Of a DNA stretch of 64,000 bases, positions 7,608 to 16,339 are shown in pieces. Positions within the stretch are counted from its first letter, which is position 1. Every line of letters begins with the position of its first letter. Origin of the DNA: an uncultured Acidobacteriota bacterium. GTDB lineage: Bacteria > Acidobacteriota > UBA6911 > RPQK01 > JAJDTT01. Below the pieces are notes generated by a model. It did not search any database. It saw only the letters and a program-made list of their open reading frames with translations, and had not been told where the DNA came from. The DNA lies in assembly GCA_951812665.1 (NCBI GenBank), contig CATOST010000013.1, positions 1 through 64,000 on the forward strand, written 5' to 3'. Position numbers and translations under genes: made by a program.

Positions 7608-10052
7608 TCAGCGGACTGTCTGGAACTCGGGCGAGAGGAACAGGGACCAGAGCAGGTCTTCCACCCCTTCCTTTTCCAGTGCTTCCTCGGGTCCGGGATT
7701 CCCTGACAGGGAGAGGGCCAGCTTCCGCTCCGAAGCGGTTGGATCCCGGGTCAGGCAGTAGCGGTAGAGATAGGAGACCAGTTCGTCAGCCGAGAATTGA
7801 TGTGGAGGCTTGGCCACCGGCGGGTCTCCCTCCTCGCGGACCAGGCGGTCCCGGTCAGGCTCCCGGTCGAAGACGAAGAAACGGACGCTGGGGTGGATGT
7901 CGCTCCCCAGGCTTTCCTCGTCCACACCTACAACGGCCCGAAATCGGGTGAATCCGTTCCCGTCCAGAGGAAAGACGATCTCGCCGGGTAGCCCGGTGAC
8001 CAGTGCCTCGGAATAGGGATGGGGGGTCGTGTCGGCGACCGTCGTGGTCGTCCCGTCGTCAGCCGTGACCCGCCGGATCGTCCGCTCCACGAATCGGACG
8101 GGACGTTCCTCGAAACTCCCTTCAACCTGGAATCGGTGGAGCGGCGTCACTCCCTCCGGACCCTCGATTTCGGCGGCAGCCCAGGCCACTCGGACCCGCG
8201 AGGGATCGTAGGAATCCATGTCGACGGCCAGAAGCCGCAGTTCGTGGAACCCCTCGATGTCGATGTCGACCTCCACCTTCCCCCACCTCACGTCGCCGCT
8301 GTCGAAGTGGTTCCGAGGCACCGGCTGGAACCGCCCGGCCAAGCTGGCGGCTCCCCGGCGGATCAGCCGGTTCAACTCGTCCCCGAAGGAGAGCTCCAGG
8401 GCCTGCAGGGTGCTGGATTCATGGTTGCGCTCCAGCACCACCTGATCCCGAATGGGGCGGCCCAGAGACCGGGTCAAGGGGCTGGACTTGAATCTCCAGG
8501 CCCGGCTGGGCCGGCCCGGGTCGCCCGACGCGGAGCTCAGGACCCTCCACTCGCCGGTCACCGAGGAGACGCCGTCCAGGAACTGCTCCGCGGACAGACG
8601 CCTGGGGACGGGTCCCCCAAACGGCGCGGACGCGGACGGCTCCGCCGGCGGCGAGTCCTGGACCGACGGCATCTGATAGGTCCGGGAAGTCAGGATCTGT
8701 GCCAGTAGCCTCCGGAGATCGTGGCCGTTCTCAACGAAGTCCCAAGCCAGCCAGTCCTGGAGATCGGGGGACCAGGCGGTGCTTTCCGGATCATCCATGG
8801 CCTGGACCAGACTTCGGCCCAGCAGCCGGCCCCAGATGCGATTCACCAGGGTTCGGGCGAAGCGGCCGTTACGGGGCGTGGTGAAGAGTGCCGCCGCCTG
8901 CCGGCGTCGCTGCTCCAGGTCTCCGGCGGAAATCTCCCCCAACTCGGGGAAGATGAACCGGGGAGCCGCCGTCCGTCCCAGCGGGACGTCGCAGCGCACC
9001 AGCTCCAACTCCTCTTCGGCAAAGAGACTGGCGAGGCCGTAGCTGTCGGACAGCTTCCAGCGGTCCACGAAGCTGTCGTGGCAGGAGGCGCACTTCAGAT
9101 TGACCCCCAGGAAGACGTGGGCGCTGTTCTGCGCCGCCTGCATGGATCGGCTCTGGCTGGCGCTGATCTCGCCCCGCCAGTTGACCCCGACCAGAAAACC
9201 CCGGGGATCGTCCTCGGCCGCCGGATTCAGGAGCGCCTGCACCAGGCGGTCGTAGGACAGATTCTCCTGGAGCGATTTCCGCAACCATTCCGAGATCGGC
9301 TCCCGTTCCCCGTGGTAGCGGACTCCTTCGTCGTTGCGCAGCAGGTCGTTCCAGTAACTCATCCAGTGCTCGGCGTAGCGCTCCGAATCCGCCAGCAGCG
9401 CTTGGATCCGCCGTTCCCGCTTCCGGTCGCTCTCCTCCCAGAGAAAACTCTCGACTTCCTGGGGAGAGGGCAGGAGCCCCCACAGATCCAAATGGACTCT
9501 CCTCAGGAAAACCCGGTCCGAGACGGGCTGGGGAAAGGGCCTCCCCTGAGCCGAGAGGACCGAGGCCACGAAGCGATCGATGGGATTCTCGAGGTGAGCC
9601 GGCCCCTCCGGCACCCGGGGCCGGTGGGGAGCGAGCCGGGGCGTTGCCGCCGGAGGCGGCTGGTCGGAAGGCCAACTCGCTCCCTGGTCGATCCAGCGCC
9701 GCAGCAGAGCCAGTTCCCGCGAATTCAAGGGCTCTTCCCGGAAGGGCATCCGGGGCTCCTTGACTCCGCTGACCCGTTGGAAGAGGAGGCTGTCCCGGCT
9801 GGACCCTGGGACCAGAGCCGGTCCGCTGACGCCGCCCTGCAAGACGTCCGTCAGGGTCTGGAGAGAGAGCCCACCCTGCAGCAGTCGGGCATTGTGGCAG
9901 GAGTGGCACCGGTCATGGAGGATGGATTGGACTTGGCGGACATCCCCGGCCGAGCCGTCCTGACCCGCCGCCGGAATCTGGAACATCACAGCGGCCACCA
10001 GGACGGCGGCGGTGCACCGCCAGCGTCCGGTCTGCGTTCTCGGAGTCCGCAT
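7608..10052 (-). CDS. Secreted planctomycete-type cytochrome/DUF1549/DUF1553 protein
   Basis: 814 residues. An N-terminal signal peptide (TAAVLVAAVMFQIPAAG) is followed by a c-type haem motif C49-H-S-C52-H53 in a PSCyt1-like domain that ends near RRWIDQGASWP. DUF1549 comes next (PIDRFVASVLSAQG, VHLDLWGLLPSPQEVESFL, WMSYWNDLLRNDEG) and then C-terminal DUF1553 (NGRFARTLVNRIWGRLLGR, LAQILTSRTYQMPS). There is also CASCHDSFVDRWKLSDSYG in the centre, a second possible haem site. Such proteins are exported and pair with DUF1501 proteins in polysaccharide- or sulfate-rich habitats; the reaction is unknown. The stop codon lies directly against the repeat cluster, and a copy of its tail is found at 7440-7475. 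Confidence 0.88.
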   Translation of the reverse strand: MRTPRTQTGRWRCTAAVLVAAVMFQIPAAGQDGSAGDVRQVQSILHDRCHSCHNARLLQGGLSLQTLTDVLQGGVSGPALVPGSSRDSLLFQRVSGVKEPRMPFREEPLNSRELALLRRWIDQGASWPSDQPPPAATPRLAPHRPRVPEGPAHLENPIDRFVASVLSAQGRPFPQPVSDRVFLRRVHLDLWGLLPSPQEVESFLWEESDRKRERRIQALLADSERYAEHWMSYWNDLLRNDEGVRYHGEREPISEWLRKSLQENLSYDRLVQALLNPAAEDDPRGFLVGVNWRGEISASQSRSMQAAQNSAHVFLGVNLKCASCHDSFVDRWKLSDSYGLASLFAEEELELVRCDVPLGRTAAPRFIFPELGEISAGDLEQRRRQAAALFTTPRNGRFARTLVNRIWGRLLGRSLVQAMDDPESTAWSPDLQDWLAWDFVENGHDLRRLLAQILTSRTYQMPSVQDSPPAEPSASAPFGGPVPRRLSAEQFLDGVSSVTGEWRVLSSASGDPGRPSRAWRFKSSPLTRSLGRPIRDQVVLERNHESSTLQALELSFGDELNRLIRRGAASLAGRFQPVPRNHFDSGDVRWGKVEVDIDIEGFHELRLLAVDMDSYDPSRVRVAWAAAEIEGPEGVTPLHRFQVEGSFEERPVRFVERTIRRVTADDGTTTTVADTTPHPYSEALVTGLPGEIVFPLDGNGFTRFRAVVGVDEESLGSDIHPSVRFFVFDREPDRDRLVREEGDPPVAKPPHQFSADELVSYLYRYCLTRDPTASERKLALSLSGNPGPEEALEKEGVEDLLWSLFLSPEFQTVR

Positions 10053-10129
10053 TTCCCAGGATCAGTCTACTACGGCCACAGTGCCGGTTGAAAAGACCCG
10101 GCGTTACGCGTGTGCTGGCGCCCGGGACG

Positions 10130-11386
10130 CTAACCCGCAACCCGTTCCAGACTGCGGGCCAGCGTCTGTTCCAGGAGACGGTAATAGAAGGGAAAGCACT
10201 CTGCCGCCTCCTGGAAGAGCCGCCGCAGATCCGGGTCTTGGGGAGTCCGGGAGGAGAGATCAGCCATGAACGCCATGGCCTCGGCCTGAACCGGGTCCAC
10301 CTCGATCTCCAGCCGGCGGAGGCATTCCGCGGGACTCAGGCCGCCCTGCCCCAGAATGGTCCGGATGCTGCTGAAGATCCCATGATTCAGTCTGCGGGCC
10401 CATTTCAGTTCGATGGCCATGAGCTCCTGGACCTCGAAGTGACGGGGGGCATTGACGTAGAAGTGGTAGCGGCCGGCCCGGATCCGCACGAAACGCACGT
10501 TCTCGATGAGGTTGGAAAGGGGATCGGAGACCATTGCCGAAAGGCTCTCTTTCAGCGTCCCCGGGTCCGAAGTGGATGGCAGCGGCAGGTGGCGCACCGA
10601 CTCCCGCACCGGGTCGCGCAACTCGGTGAAGGCCGCGAACAGGAACTCTTCAAATTCGCCGAGCCGCCGCGGGTCGGCCAACTCCCGAGTCTCGTAGTGA
10701 CGGTCGACCTGGTGCAGAACCGCCTCCACCGCCGCCGTGACGCGACCCGATCTCCGGAGCCAACTAAGCCCCCGGCGTTTGCCGGAGAGGTTGCGCCTCG
10801 CCAGCAGGGAGGCCGCCGACAGCAGGGGCGGCGCGAAGTAGTGCCAGCAGCGGGAGTGGAGCGCGTATTTGGGCTCGAAGCGGCCCAGGTTGATGGGGGG
10901 ATCGATACCCTGGATGTAGGGGGAGTAGTAGCCCAGGAAACGGCTCAGATGGTAGTGCTCGTCCAAGAGGTCGAAGGGTCTGCGGCGGATCCGGCGGTCC
11001 AATTTCCGGTACCACTCCCCCTCTCCCCACCAGACCGACCAGGCCGCGTACTCGGGGTTGTGGAAGCGCTGGTCCATGGCCTCGCCGACGGTGAGGCCGG
11101 CGCCGGCGGTGTGCTCGTTGATCCGGTTCCATTCGGGGTGGGTGCGGACCATCTCCAGATGGATCTCGCCCACCGCGCGATCCACCGCGACCCAGTCTTC
11201 GGCCGTGGTCCCGTCGTCGCAGATGACGCGAAAGTCCAGGTCGCTCAGACCCGGAACCAGATCGTCTTTCTGCCACTTGGCCACCAGGGCGACCAGATGG
11301 GGCGTCCGCCGGCGCAACCCGTCCCCGAGGGTCCGGCTGACCGACTCGAAATCGGAGCGGAGTTGTTCCAACGACGATGCGTCCAC
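10130..11386 (-). CDS. Nucleotidyltransferase-fold protein of unknown function
   Basis: 418 residues, GTG start, four bases after the stop of the Gfo/Idh gene, so it is the last gene of a four-gene operon. Residues about 46-55 read GLSDLDFRVI, which fits the G-S-x-D-x-D active-site hairpin of the polymerase-beta-like nucleotidyltransferase fold. The remaining ~340 residues are helical and unrecognised (WWGEGEWYRKLDRRIRR, RYHFYVNAPRHFEVQELMAIELKW). No membrane segment or signal peptide is seen. It may transfer a nucleotidyl group to a product of the operon, but this is inference from fold and position. Confidence 0.6.
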   Translation of the reverse strand: MDASSLEQLRSDFESVSRTLGDGLRRRTPHLVALVAKWQKDDLVPGLSDLDFRVICDDGTTAEDWVAVDRAVGEIHLEMVRTHPEWNRINEHTAGAGLTVGEAMDQRFHNPEYAAWSVWWGEGEWYRKLDRRIRRRPFDLLDEHYHLSRFLGYYSPYIQGIDPPINLGRFEPKYALHSRCWHYFAPPLLSAASLLARRNLSGKRRGLSWLRRSGRVTAAVEAVLHQVDRHYETRELADPRRLGEFEEFLFAAFTELRDPVRESVRHLPLPSTSDPGTLKESLSAMVSDPLSNLIENVRFVRIRAGRYHFYVNAPRHFEVQELMAIELKWARRLNHGIFSSIRTILGQGGLSPAECLRRLEIEVDPVQAEAMAFMADLSSRTPQDPDLRRLFQEAAECFPFYYRLLEQTLARSLERVAG

Positions 11387-11390
11387 GGGT

Positions 11391-12392
11391 TCAGTCCAGC
11401 GCGGTCCAGGCGCCCTGCCGGGCGGATCGGAAGACGGCGTCCATGATTCGAGTGGCCTGGAGACCGTCCCCGCCGCTAGAACGGGGCGGCCGGTCTTCCA
11501 CTATGGACCGGGCGAAGTCGTCCACCAGGGGAGCATGAGCGTTCTCGGGATTGGGCACCGGACGCTGCTCCACGTCGCGACCCGCCGTAAGGGTCACCGT
11601 CCCGCCGTCGCACGGATGGAGGGTGAGCTTGGCCTCGGTTCCCACCAGGTGAATCTCGTCGGTCCAGGTCCGGCTGTTCCAGTTGAAGGAGAGGGTGCCG
11701 GCCGGGCCATCTTCCCATTCCAGCAGCGCCGTGACCGAATCCTCAGCCGGGTACTCATGGGTCCGGGTCAGGACCTGGGACACCAGCCGATCGGGCAGGC
11801 CCAGCCACCAGGCCAGCAGATCCAGACGATGACAACCCACGTCGCTGAGCACTCCCCCGCCCGACTTGGAAGGAGTGATCCTCCAATCCGCGGCTTCCCC
11901 GCCCCGTCCCGGATACCAGCTGTGCAGCGCCATCCGGATCAGGACCGGCTGGCCCAGTTCGCCCCGGTCCAGCATCTCCTTGACCAGTTGGAAGCGGGGC
12001 CAGAAGCGGCGGTAGTAGGCCACCGCCAACCGGCGGCCCCGGACCCGGGCGACCCGGCACATCTCCCTGGCCTGCCGGAGATCCAGGGCCATGGGTTTTT
12101 CCACCAGGACGTCCTTCCCCGCCTCCATGGCCGCGATGGCCTGGGGTGCGTGCAGAAAGACCGGTGTGGCCAGATAGACGGCGTCGACGGACTCGTCCTC
12201 CAGCATCTCCTCGAAGCCGGTGTGGACCGCCTCGGGAGCCAGCGCCCGCAGCTCCGGCGCCCGAGCCTTGGGGTCACGGCTGACCAGGCTGTGGAGGATA
12301 CTGCGAGGTTGAGATCGGATGGCGGCGGCGAGGCGTTTTCGAGCCAAGTCTCCCGCTCCGACCAGGGCCCAACGAACCTTGCGCGTCGTCAT
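11391..12392 (-). CDS. Gfo/Idh/MocA family NAD(P)-dependent sugar dehydrogenase
   Basis: 333 residues. Rossmann start VRWALVGAGDLARKRL, the family EKP signature (DVLVEKPMALDL) and GGGVLSDVGCHRLDLLAWWLG, where the conserved D-x-x-x-H supplies catalytic residues. The ATG at 12390-12392 overlaps the TGA of the DegT gene by four bases (ATGA), arguing for translational coupling. It would oxidise a sugar or cyclitol hydroxyl to a ketone; placed with a DegT aminotransferase it could provide the keto substrate for transamination, as in the NtdC/NtdA kanosamine pathway or inositol-to-inosamine routes. The actual substrate is not visible. Confidence 0.85.
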   Translation of the reverse strand: MTTRKVRWALVGAGDLARKRLAAAIRSQPRSILHSLVSRDPKARAPELRALAPEAVHTGFEEMLEDESVDAVYLATPVFLHAPQAIAAMEAGKDVLVEKPMALDLRQAREMCRVARVRGRRLAVAYYRRFWPRFQLVKEMLDRGELGQPVLIRMALHSWYPGRGGEAADWRITPSKSGGGVLSDVGCHRLDLLAWWLGLPDRLVSQVLTRTHEYPAEDSVTALLEWEDGPAGTLSFNWNSRTWTDEIHLVGTEAKLTLHPCDGGTVTLTAGRDVEQRPVPNPENAHAPLVDDFARSIVEDRPPRSSGGDGLQATRIMDAVFRSARQGAWTALD

Positions 12393-13564
12393 GCGGCTTC
12401 CAGCAGACTCTGCTTCAAGGCCCAGGCCAGGTAGGAGCAGTCCTCGGTCGTGGTCTGGGGAAAGAGGGGGAGACTGAATACCTGTTTTCCGGCCAGCGCG
12501 GCCACAGGACAGCCGGCCGCCGCCTCGCCGTAGCCCCGCCGGGCGAGAACCTCCCAGTTCCAGACCGGCGGGTAGTGGATACCGCAGCTGACCCGGTACT
12601 TCTGCTTGAGAGTCCTCAGCAAAGCTTCCCGGCCGAACGGCACCCGTCCCGTGTCCAAGCGGCAGACATAGAGGTGACACCCGTGACCCGGCTCGATCCC
12701 GGCGGGACGGATGATCTCCTCCACCCATTCCAATTGCCGGTGCATCTCGCGAAAGACCTCAAGACGGCGGGCCACGACCTGGTCGATCTTCCGGAGTTGC
12801 GAGATTCCCACCGCCGCCTGGACCTTGGTCATCCGGTAGTTGAATCCGACCGTGACCACCCGGGTCTCCTTCCCGTAGACATAGCCGAAGGTCTTCAACC
12901 GCCGGACGTTCTCGGCGAACTCCTCGTCGTCCGTGGTCACGGCGCCCCCTTCTCCCAGGGTCGTCATGTTCTTGTTGGACTGAAAACTGTAGCAACTGGC
13001 CTGGCCGAAGCCGCCGATGGGCCGGCCCCGCCACTTGGTGGAGACGGCGTGGGCGGCGTCGTAGACCACGGCCACGCCGGTCTCGCGGCTCAGGCGCTCG
13101 AAGGCGCCGCAGTCGGCGGCCAGGCCGGCAAAGTGTACGGGGATCACGGCCCGCGTCCGTTCGGTCATGCGGCGGCGCACCTGGGCCGGATCCAGGCAGA
13201 GGGTCTCAGGGTCCACGTCGGCCAGGACCACTTCGGCGCCTCGGGCCAGAGCGCAGGTGGCGGTGCAGACGAAGGTGAGCGGGGTGGTGATCACCTCATC
13301 TCCCGGTCCCAGTCCCAGCGCCATCATGCAGAGATCCAGGGCGGTGCCGCAGCTGTTGACCGCAATCGCCTTGTCGGCCCCCTCGTGGCGGGCGAAGGCG
13401 TTCTGAAAATCCACCTCCTCGGGGAGGGGAAAGAAGCTTCCGCCCCCTTCCGCCGCCGCCTGGAGAACCTCCAGCGCCGCCTGGACGTCGTCCTGATCGT
13501 ACAGACCGCCCATGGATCCGAAGGGGATCTCTCGAATGGGATAGGAGGTATCGCCGCAACCCAT
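12389..13564 (-). CDS. DegT/DnrJ/EryC1/StrS family sugar aminotransferase
   Basis: 391 residues. PLP-dependent fold type I enzyme: AVNSCGTALDLCMMALGLGPGDEVITTPLTF in pieces at the start of the large domain, VVYDAAHAVSTKW with the PLP aspartate, and YSFQSNKNMTTLGEGG with the Schiff-base lysine. The family transfers an amino group to keto-sugars or keto-cyclitols. It overlaps the deacetylase stop by one base (TGATG) and the dehydrogenase start by four, so the three are translated together. The product is probably an amino sugar or aminocyclitol (inference). Confidence 0.9.
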   Translation of the reverse strand: MGCGDTSYPIREIPFGSMGGLYDQDDVQAALEVLQAAAEGGGSFFPLPEEVDFQNAFARHEGADKAIAVNSCGTALDLCMMALGLGPGDEVITTPLTFVCTATCALARGAEVVLADVDPETLCLDPAQVRRRMTERTRAVIPVHFAGLAADCGAFERLSRETGVAVVYDAAHAVSTKWRGRPIGGFGQASCYSFQSNKNMTTLGEGGAVTTDDEEFAENVRRLKTFGYVYGKETRVVTVGFNYRMTKVQAAVGISQLRKIDQVVARRLEVFREMHRQLEWVEEIIRPAGIEPGHGCHLYVCRLDTGRVPFGREALLRTLKQKYRVSCGIHYPPVWNWEVLARRGYGEAAAGCPVAALAGKQVFSLPLFPQTTTEDCSYLAWALKQSLLEAA

Positions 13565-14463
13565 CAGCGGACCTCTGCCTCGGATCGGGCCACGGCACGC
13601 CGATGAGCCCTGGCCGCGGCGCCAATGGTCGAGGGAATCAGCTCGAGCCCTTTCTGCTCCGCCAGTTGTTCAAAGTCGCGAATCATCTGCCGCAGGGTCT
13701 GACGGCGAAAATCCGCGGGGTCCGAATAGTCGAAGATGTTGTGGGTCAGAATCACCACGGTTCGGACCAGGCCGGAAGGACGAGCCTGCTCTCGTGACAG
13801 AATCTTGTCGATCAGGTAGCGGTGGTTCTTGGCGTCGAACAGTTCCACGCGCAGATCCTGCGGATGGCCTCCGGACCAGAGCATGGAGTCGGGATCGGTG
13901 GTCACCGGAACCTCCACCAGGTCCATGTCTCCCTCCAGGAGCCGGTTCGCGCGGTGAGTCGAGTGGACACTCAACGGAGCGTTCACCCAGTTGCTCCGGA
14001 GCCCGGGCAGGTTTCGTCCCGGCATGGAATGGGAGCAACTGGTGAACCCCAACTCCTGGGTCACCGGGAAAGTGGAGTCGTTCGCCGAACAGTTCCCGGT
14101 TCGAAAGGTTTCCGGCACGAACCCGACCGCTTCGGCAACCTGCTCCAGGGCGCGGCCGTACATGGCGTGCTGCTCCTCGGCCGTGTAGGCCCCGCAATAG
14201 TCCTCGTAGCCCTCCTCCTGGGGATGGAAGTGAAGACCGATCTGGAGCCCGTTGGCGGCCAGCTCCCGCAGCAGCGCAGGATACGCCCGGGCGTCTCCCG
14301 GCACCACGAACAGGGTCCCGGCGCAACCATTCGTCTGCAACAGGTCGCTGAACCCGCGCAGAGAGCGGATGCCCAAGGCGGTGTCGTCGATGGCCATTTG
14401 GGTGGCCTCGCAGTCGATGGTCCAACAGACGTGAATCGGGTTGTGAGCGGTCATGGAAGACAT
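13564..14463 (-). CDS. Polysaccharide deacetylase (NodB-like) family protein
   Basis: 299 residues, first gene of the amino-sugar operon. The NodB barrel is recognisable: CWTIDCEAT replaces the usual TFDDG, IGLHFHPQEEGYEDY supplies the metal-binding H-x-H, and ETFRTGNCSAND corresponds to the R-x-P/G region. No signal peptide is present, so it acts in the cytoplasm, unlike wall-modifying deacetylases. It may remove an acetyl or other N-acyl group from the sugar built by the downstream aminotransferase, or act on another C-N bond. The start ATG lies 12 bases inside the 3' end of the upstream frameshifted Sir2 frame. Confidence 0.75.
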   Translation of the reverse strand: MSSMTAHNPIHVCWTIDCEATQMAIDDTALGIRSLRGFSDLLQTNGCAGTLFVVPGDARAYPALLRELAANGLQIGLHFHPQEEGYEDYCGAYTAEEQHAMYGRALEQVAEAVGFVPETFRTGNCSANDSTFPVTQELGFTSCSHSMPGRNLPGLRSNWVNAPLSVHSTHRANRLLEGDMDLVEVPVTTDPDSMLWSGGHPQDLRVELFDAKNHRYLIDKILSREQARPSGLVRTVVILTHNIFDYSDPADFRRQTLRQMIRDFEQLAEQKGLELIPSTIGAAARAHRRAVARSEAEVR

Positions 14464-15337
14464 CTGCTGCTGGGGCCGCGACAGTCTATTACGCCGGGAA
14501 AGAGGGGATCAAGAGAGTTGGAGGGAGGAGGATGGGAGGGGGGGCTTGTAGTCCCCCTATTCCCCCTGGTCGGCGGCTGGGAAGCCGCCGCGCCTGCAAG
14601 CTTCGGCAGGATCCGGTTGACGTCCCCCTCGATCTTCAGATCGGCGATGGTGTCGTGTGCCGTCGGACCCCGATTGATGATGACGTAGAAGGCGCCCCCC
14701 TGCTGGGCCGCCCGAGGCACCGAGGCCGCCGGTTCCACCTCCAGTGTGGATCCGATGGAGCAGACCAGCTGCGCCCGCCGGCCGCCTCGAAGGCCTGTTC
14801 CAACTTGTCCCCGGGCATGGCCTGGCCGAAGGAGACGGTCGCCGGTTTCAGGAAGCCTCCGCAGGAGCACTGCGGTGGATCTCCGGTTCGCGCGAACTCC
14901 GAATAGACCGGGTCCGGGTCTCGACGGCTGCCACAGCCGATGCACTCCACCATCCGATTGGTTCCATGCAACTCGATGACTCTTCCCGGGGGATGCCCGG
15001 CCAACTGATGCAAGCCGTCGATGTTCTGGGTGACCAGGGCATCGAGACGCCCCTGCCGGTCCAGCCGGGCCAACGCACGATGAGCCGCGTTGGGCATGGC
15101 ATCTCGGAACCCCTCCCAGCCCTCCAGCTTGTACCGCCAGTGCCGGATCCGCGCCTCATGGGAAGCCAGGAACTCCTGGTAGTAGACCGGTGTCCATTTC
15201 TTCCAGACGCCCTGGGGTCCCCGGAAGTCAGGAATCCCCGATCCCGTGGAGATGCCCGCTCCCGTGAAGACGAGGAAGCGTGGCCGCCCGCGCAGCCGTT
15301 GCACCAGTGGAGCCAAATCCTGCGAGAGGCCGTTCAC
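14451..15337 (-). pseudogene. cobB: Sir2/CobB-type NAD-dependent protein deacylase with a frameshift
   Basis: The first frame (15337 down to about 14775) carries FLVFTGAGISTGSGIPDFRG, TQNIDGLHQLAG, the catalytic histidine in IELHGT and the first two zinc cysteines ECIGC, then CSCGGFLKPATVSFGQAMP. After EAAGG near 14775 the Sir2 sequence continues one base out of frame (AQLVCSIGSTLEVEPAASV, then FYVIINRGPT). One missing base in a G/C-rich run (GGCCGGCGGGCGC) explains the switch. Both halves are well conserved, so this is either a very recent mutation or a sequencing/assembly error. If read through, the protein would be ~295 residues with a long, poorly conserved tail. Confidence 0.8.
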
Positions 15338-15404
15338 CGAAACCCCTCATGGTCGGCTTTGACCATTCTTCTCTCACTCCTCATTCCTCGCTCCTCGCTC
15401 CACC

Positions 15405-16310
15405 TCAAAGCGGGTCCAGGACGATTGAAGGCCGAATCGTCCCGGCGTTCGTTTCGCCGAGTGCCACCAGACGGCCCCGATGAAAGACCCGGCACCAACC
15501 GTCGGGGAGACGGGGGTTGACCGGGACCTGTCCTCCGTGACGGACCCGCCTCGCCTCGGGATCCTCCAACTCGACCAGGGGAAGCTCCGGAAGCAGTTTC
15601 TCCAAGGGGAAATGGGCACGGTCCCATTCCTGCATCATCCGTTCGGGCGATATCGCCTGAGACAGATCGAAGGCGCCGGAGCGAGTCCGTCGCAGACTCT
15701 CCAGATAAGCGCCGCAGCCGATCGCCTCGCCCAGGTCGTGCGCCAGCGTCCGGATGTAGGTTCCGGCGGCACAGTGGACCTGGAGCGTCCACTCCTCCCG
15801 TTTCCGTTCCAGCAACTCGATTCCATGAATCCTGACCTGGCGAAGGGGAGGTTCTCCGCGCTGCCGGCTCCGGGCCAGTTCGTAGAGCCGCCGGCCCTGG
15901 ACCCGAACCGCCGAATAGAGAGGCGGCCGCTGCGGGATTTCGCCCACGAATCGATCCAGAAACTCCCGAGCCTTCGGGGTCGAGAGTTCGGGAACCGGAC
16001 CCTCCCGGACCACGTCTCCCTCCCGGTCGTAGGTCTCGGTCGTCCGTCCCAGACCGATCCGGGCCAGATACTCCTTGTCCTGGTTCTGGTAGAAACGGCT
16101 CAGCCGAGTCGCCTTTCCCAGCACCAGGGGAAGGACCCCGGTCGCCAGGGGATCCAGGGTGCCGGTGTGCCCTGCCCTCGTCCCGAGCGAGCGCCGCGCC
16201 GACTCCACGACGTCGTGGGAAGTGGGGCCCTCCGGCTTGTCGATGACCAGGACACCGTGCGGAACAGGACCGGGCGCGCCGGTTCGAGAGCGGTCAGCCG
16301 CATTGTTCAC
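15405..16310 (-). CDS. truB: tRNA pseudouridine(55) synthase
   Basis: 301 residues from a GTG at 16308-16310. Motifs: GVLVIDKPEGPTSHDVV, GHTGTLDPLATGVLPL with the catalytic aspartate in TLDPLA, KEYLARIGLG, and YIRTLAHDLG. It makes pseudouridine at position 55 in the T-loop of tRNA. The open frame continues upstream to 17066, but that part is antisense-like sequence overlapping nrnA in another frame, and it lacks similarity. GTG 16310 lies 30 bases after the nrnA stop. It is the last gene of the rimP-nusA-infB cluster. Confidence 0.92.
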   Translation of the reverse strand: MNNAADRSRTGAPGPVPHGVLVIDKPEGPTSHDVVESARRSLGTRAGHTGTLDPLATGVLPLVLGKATRLSRFYQNQDKEYLARIGLGRTTETYDREGDVVREGPVPELSTPKAREFLDRFVGEIPQRPPLYSAVRVQGRRLYELARSRQRGEPPLRQVRIHGIELLERKREEWTLQVHCAAGTYIRTLAHDLGEAIGCGAYLESLRRTRSGAFDLSQAISPERMMQEWDRAHFPLEKLLPELPLVELEDPEARRVRHGGQVPVNPRLPDGWCRVFHRGRLVALGETNAGTIRPSIVLDPL

Positions 16311-16339
16311 GGCTCCACGCCGACGGGCCCGCCGTCTGC

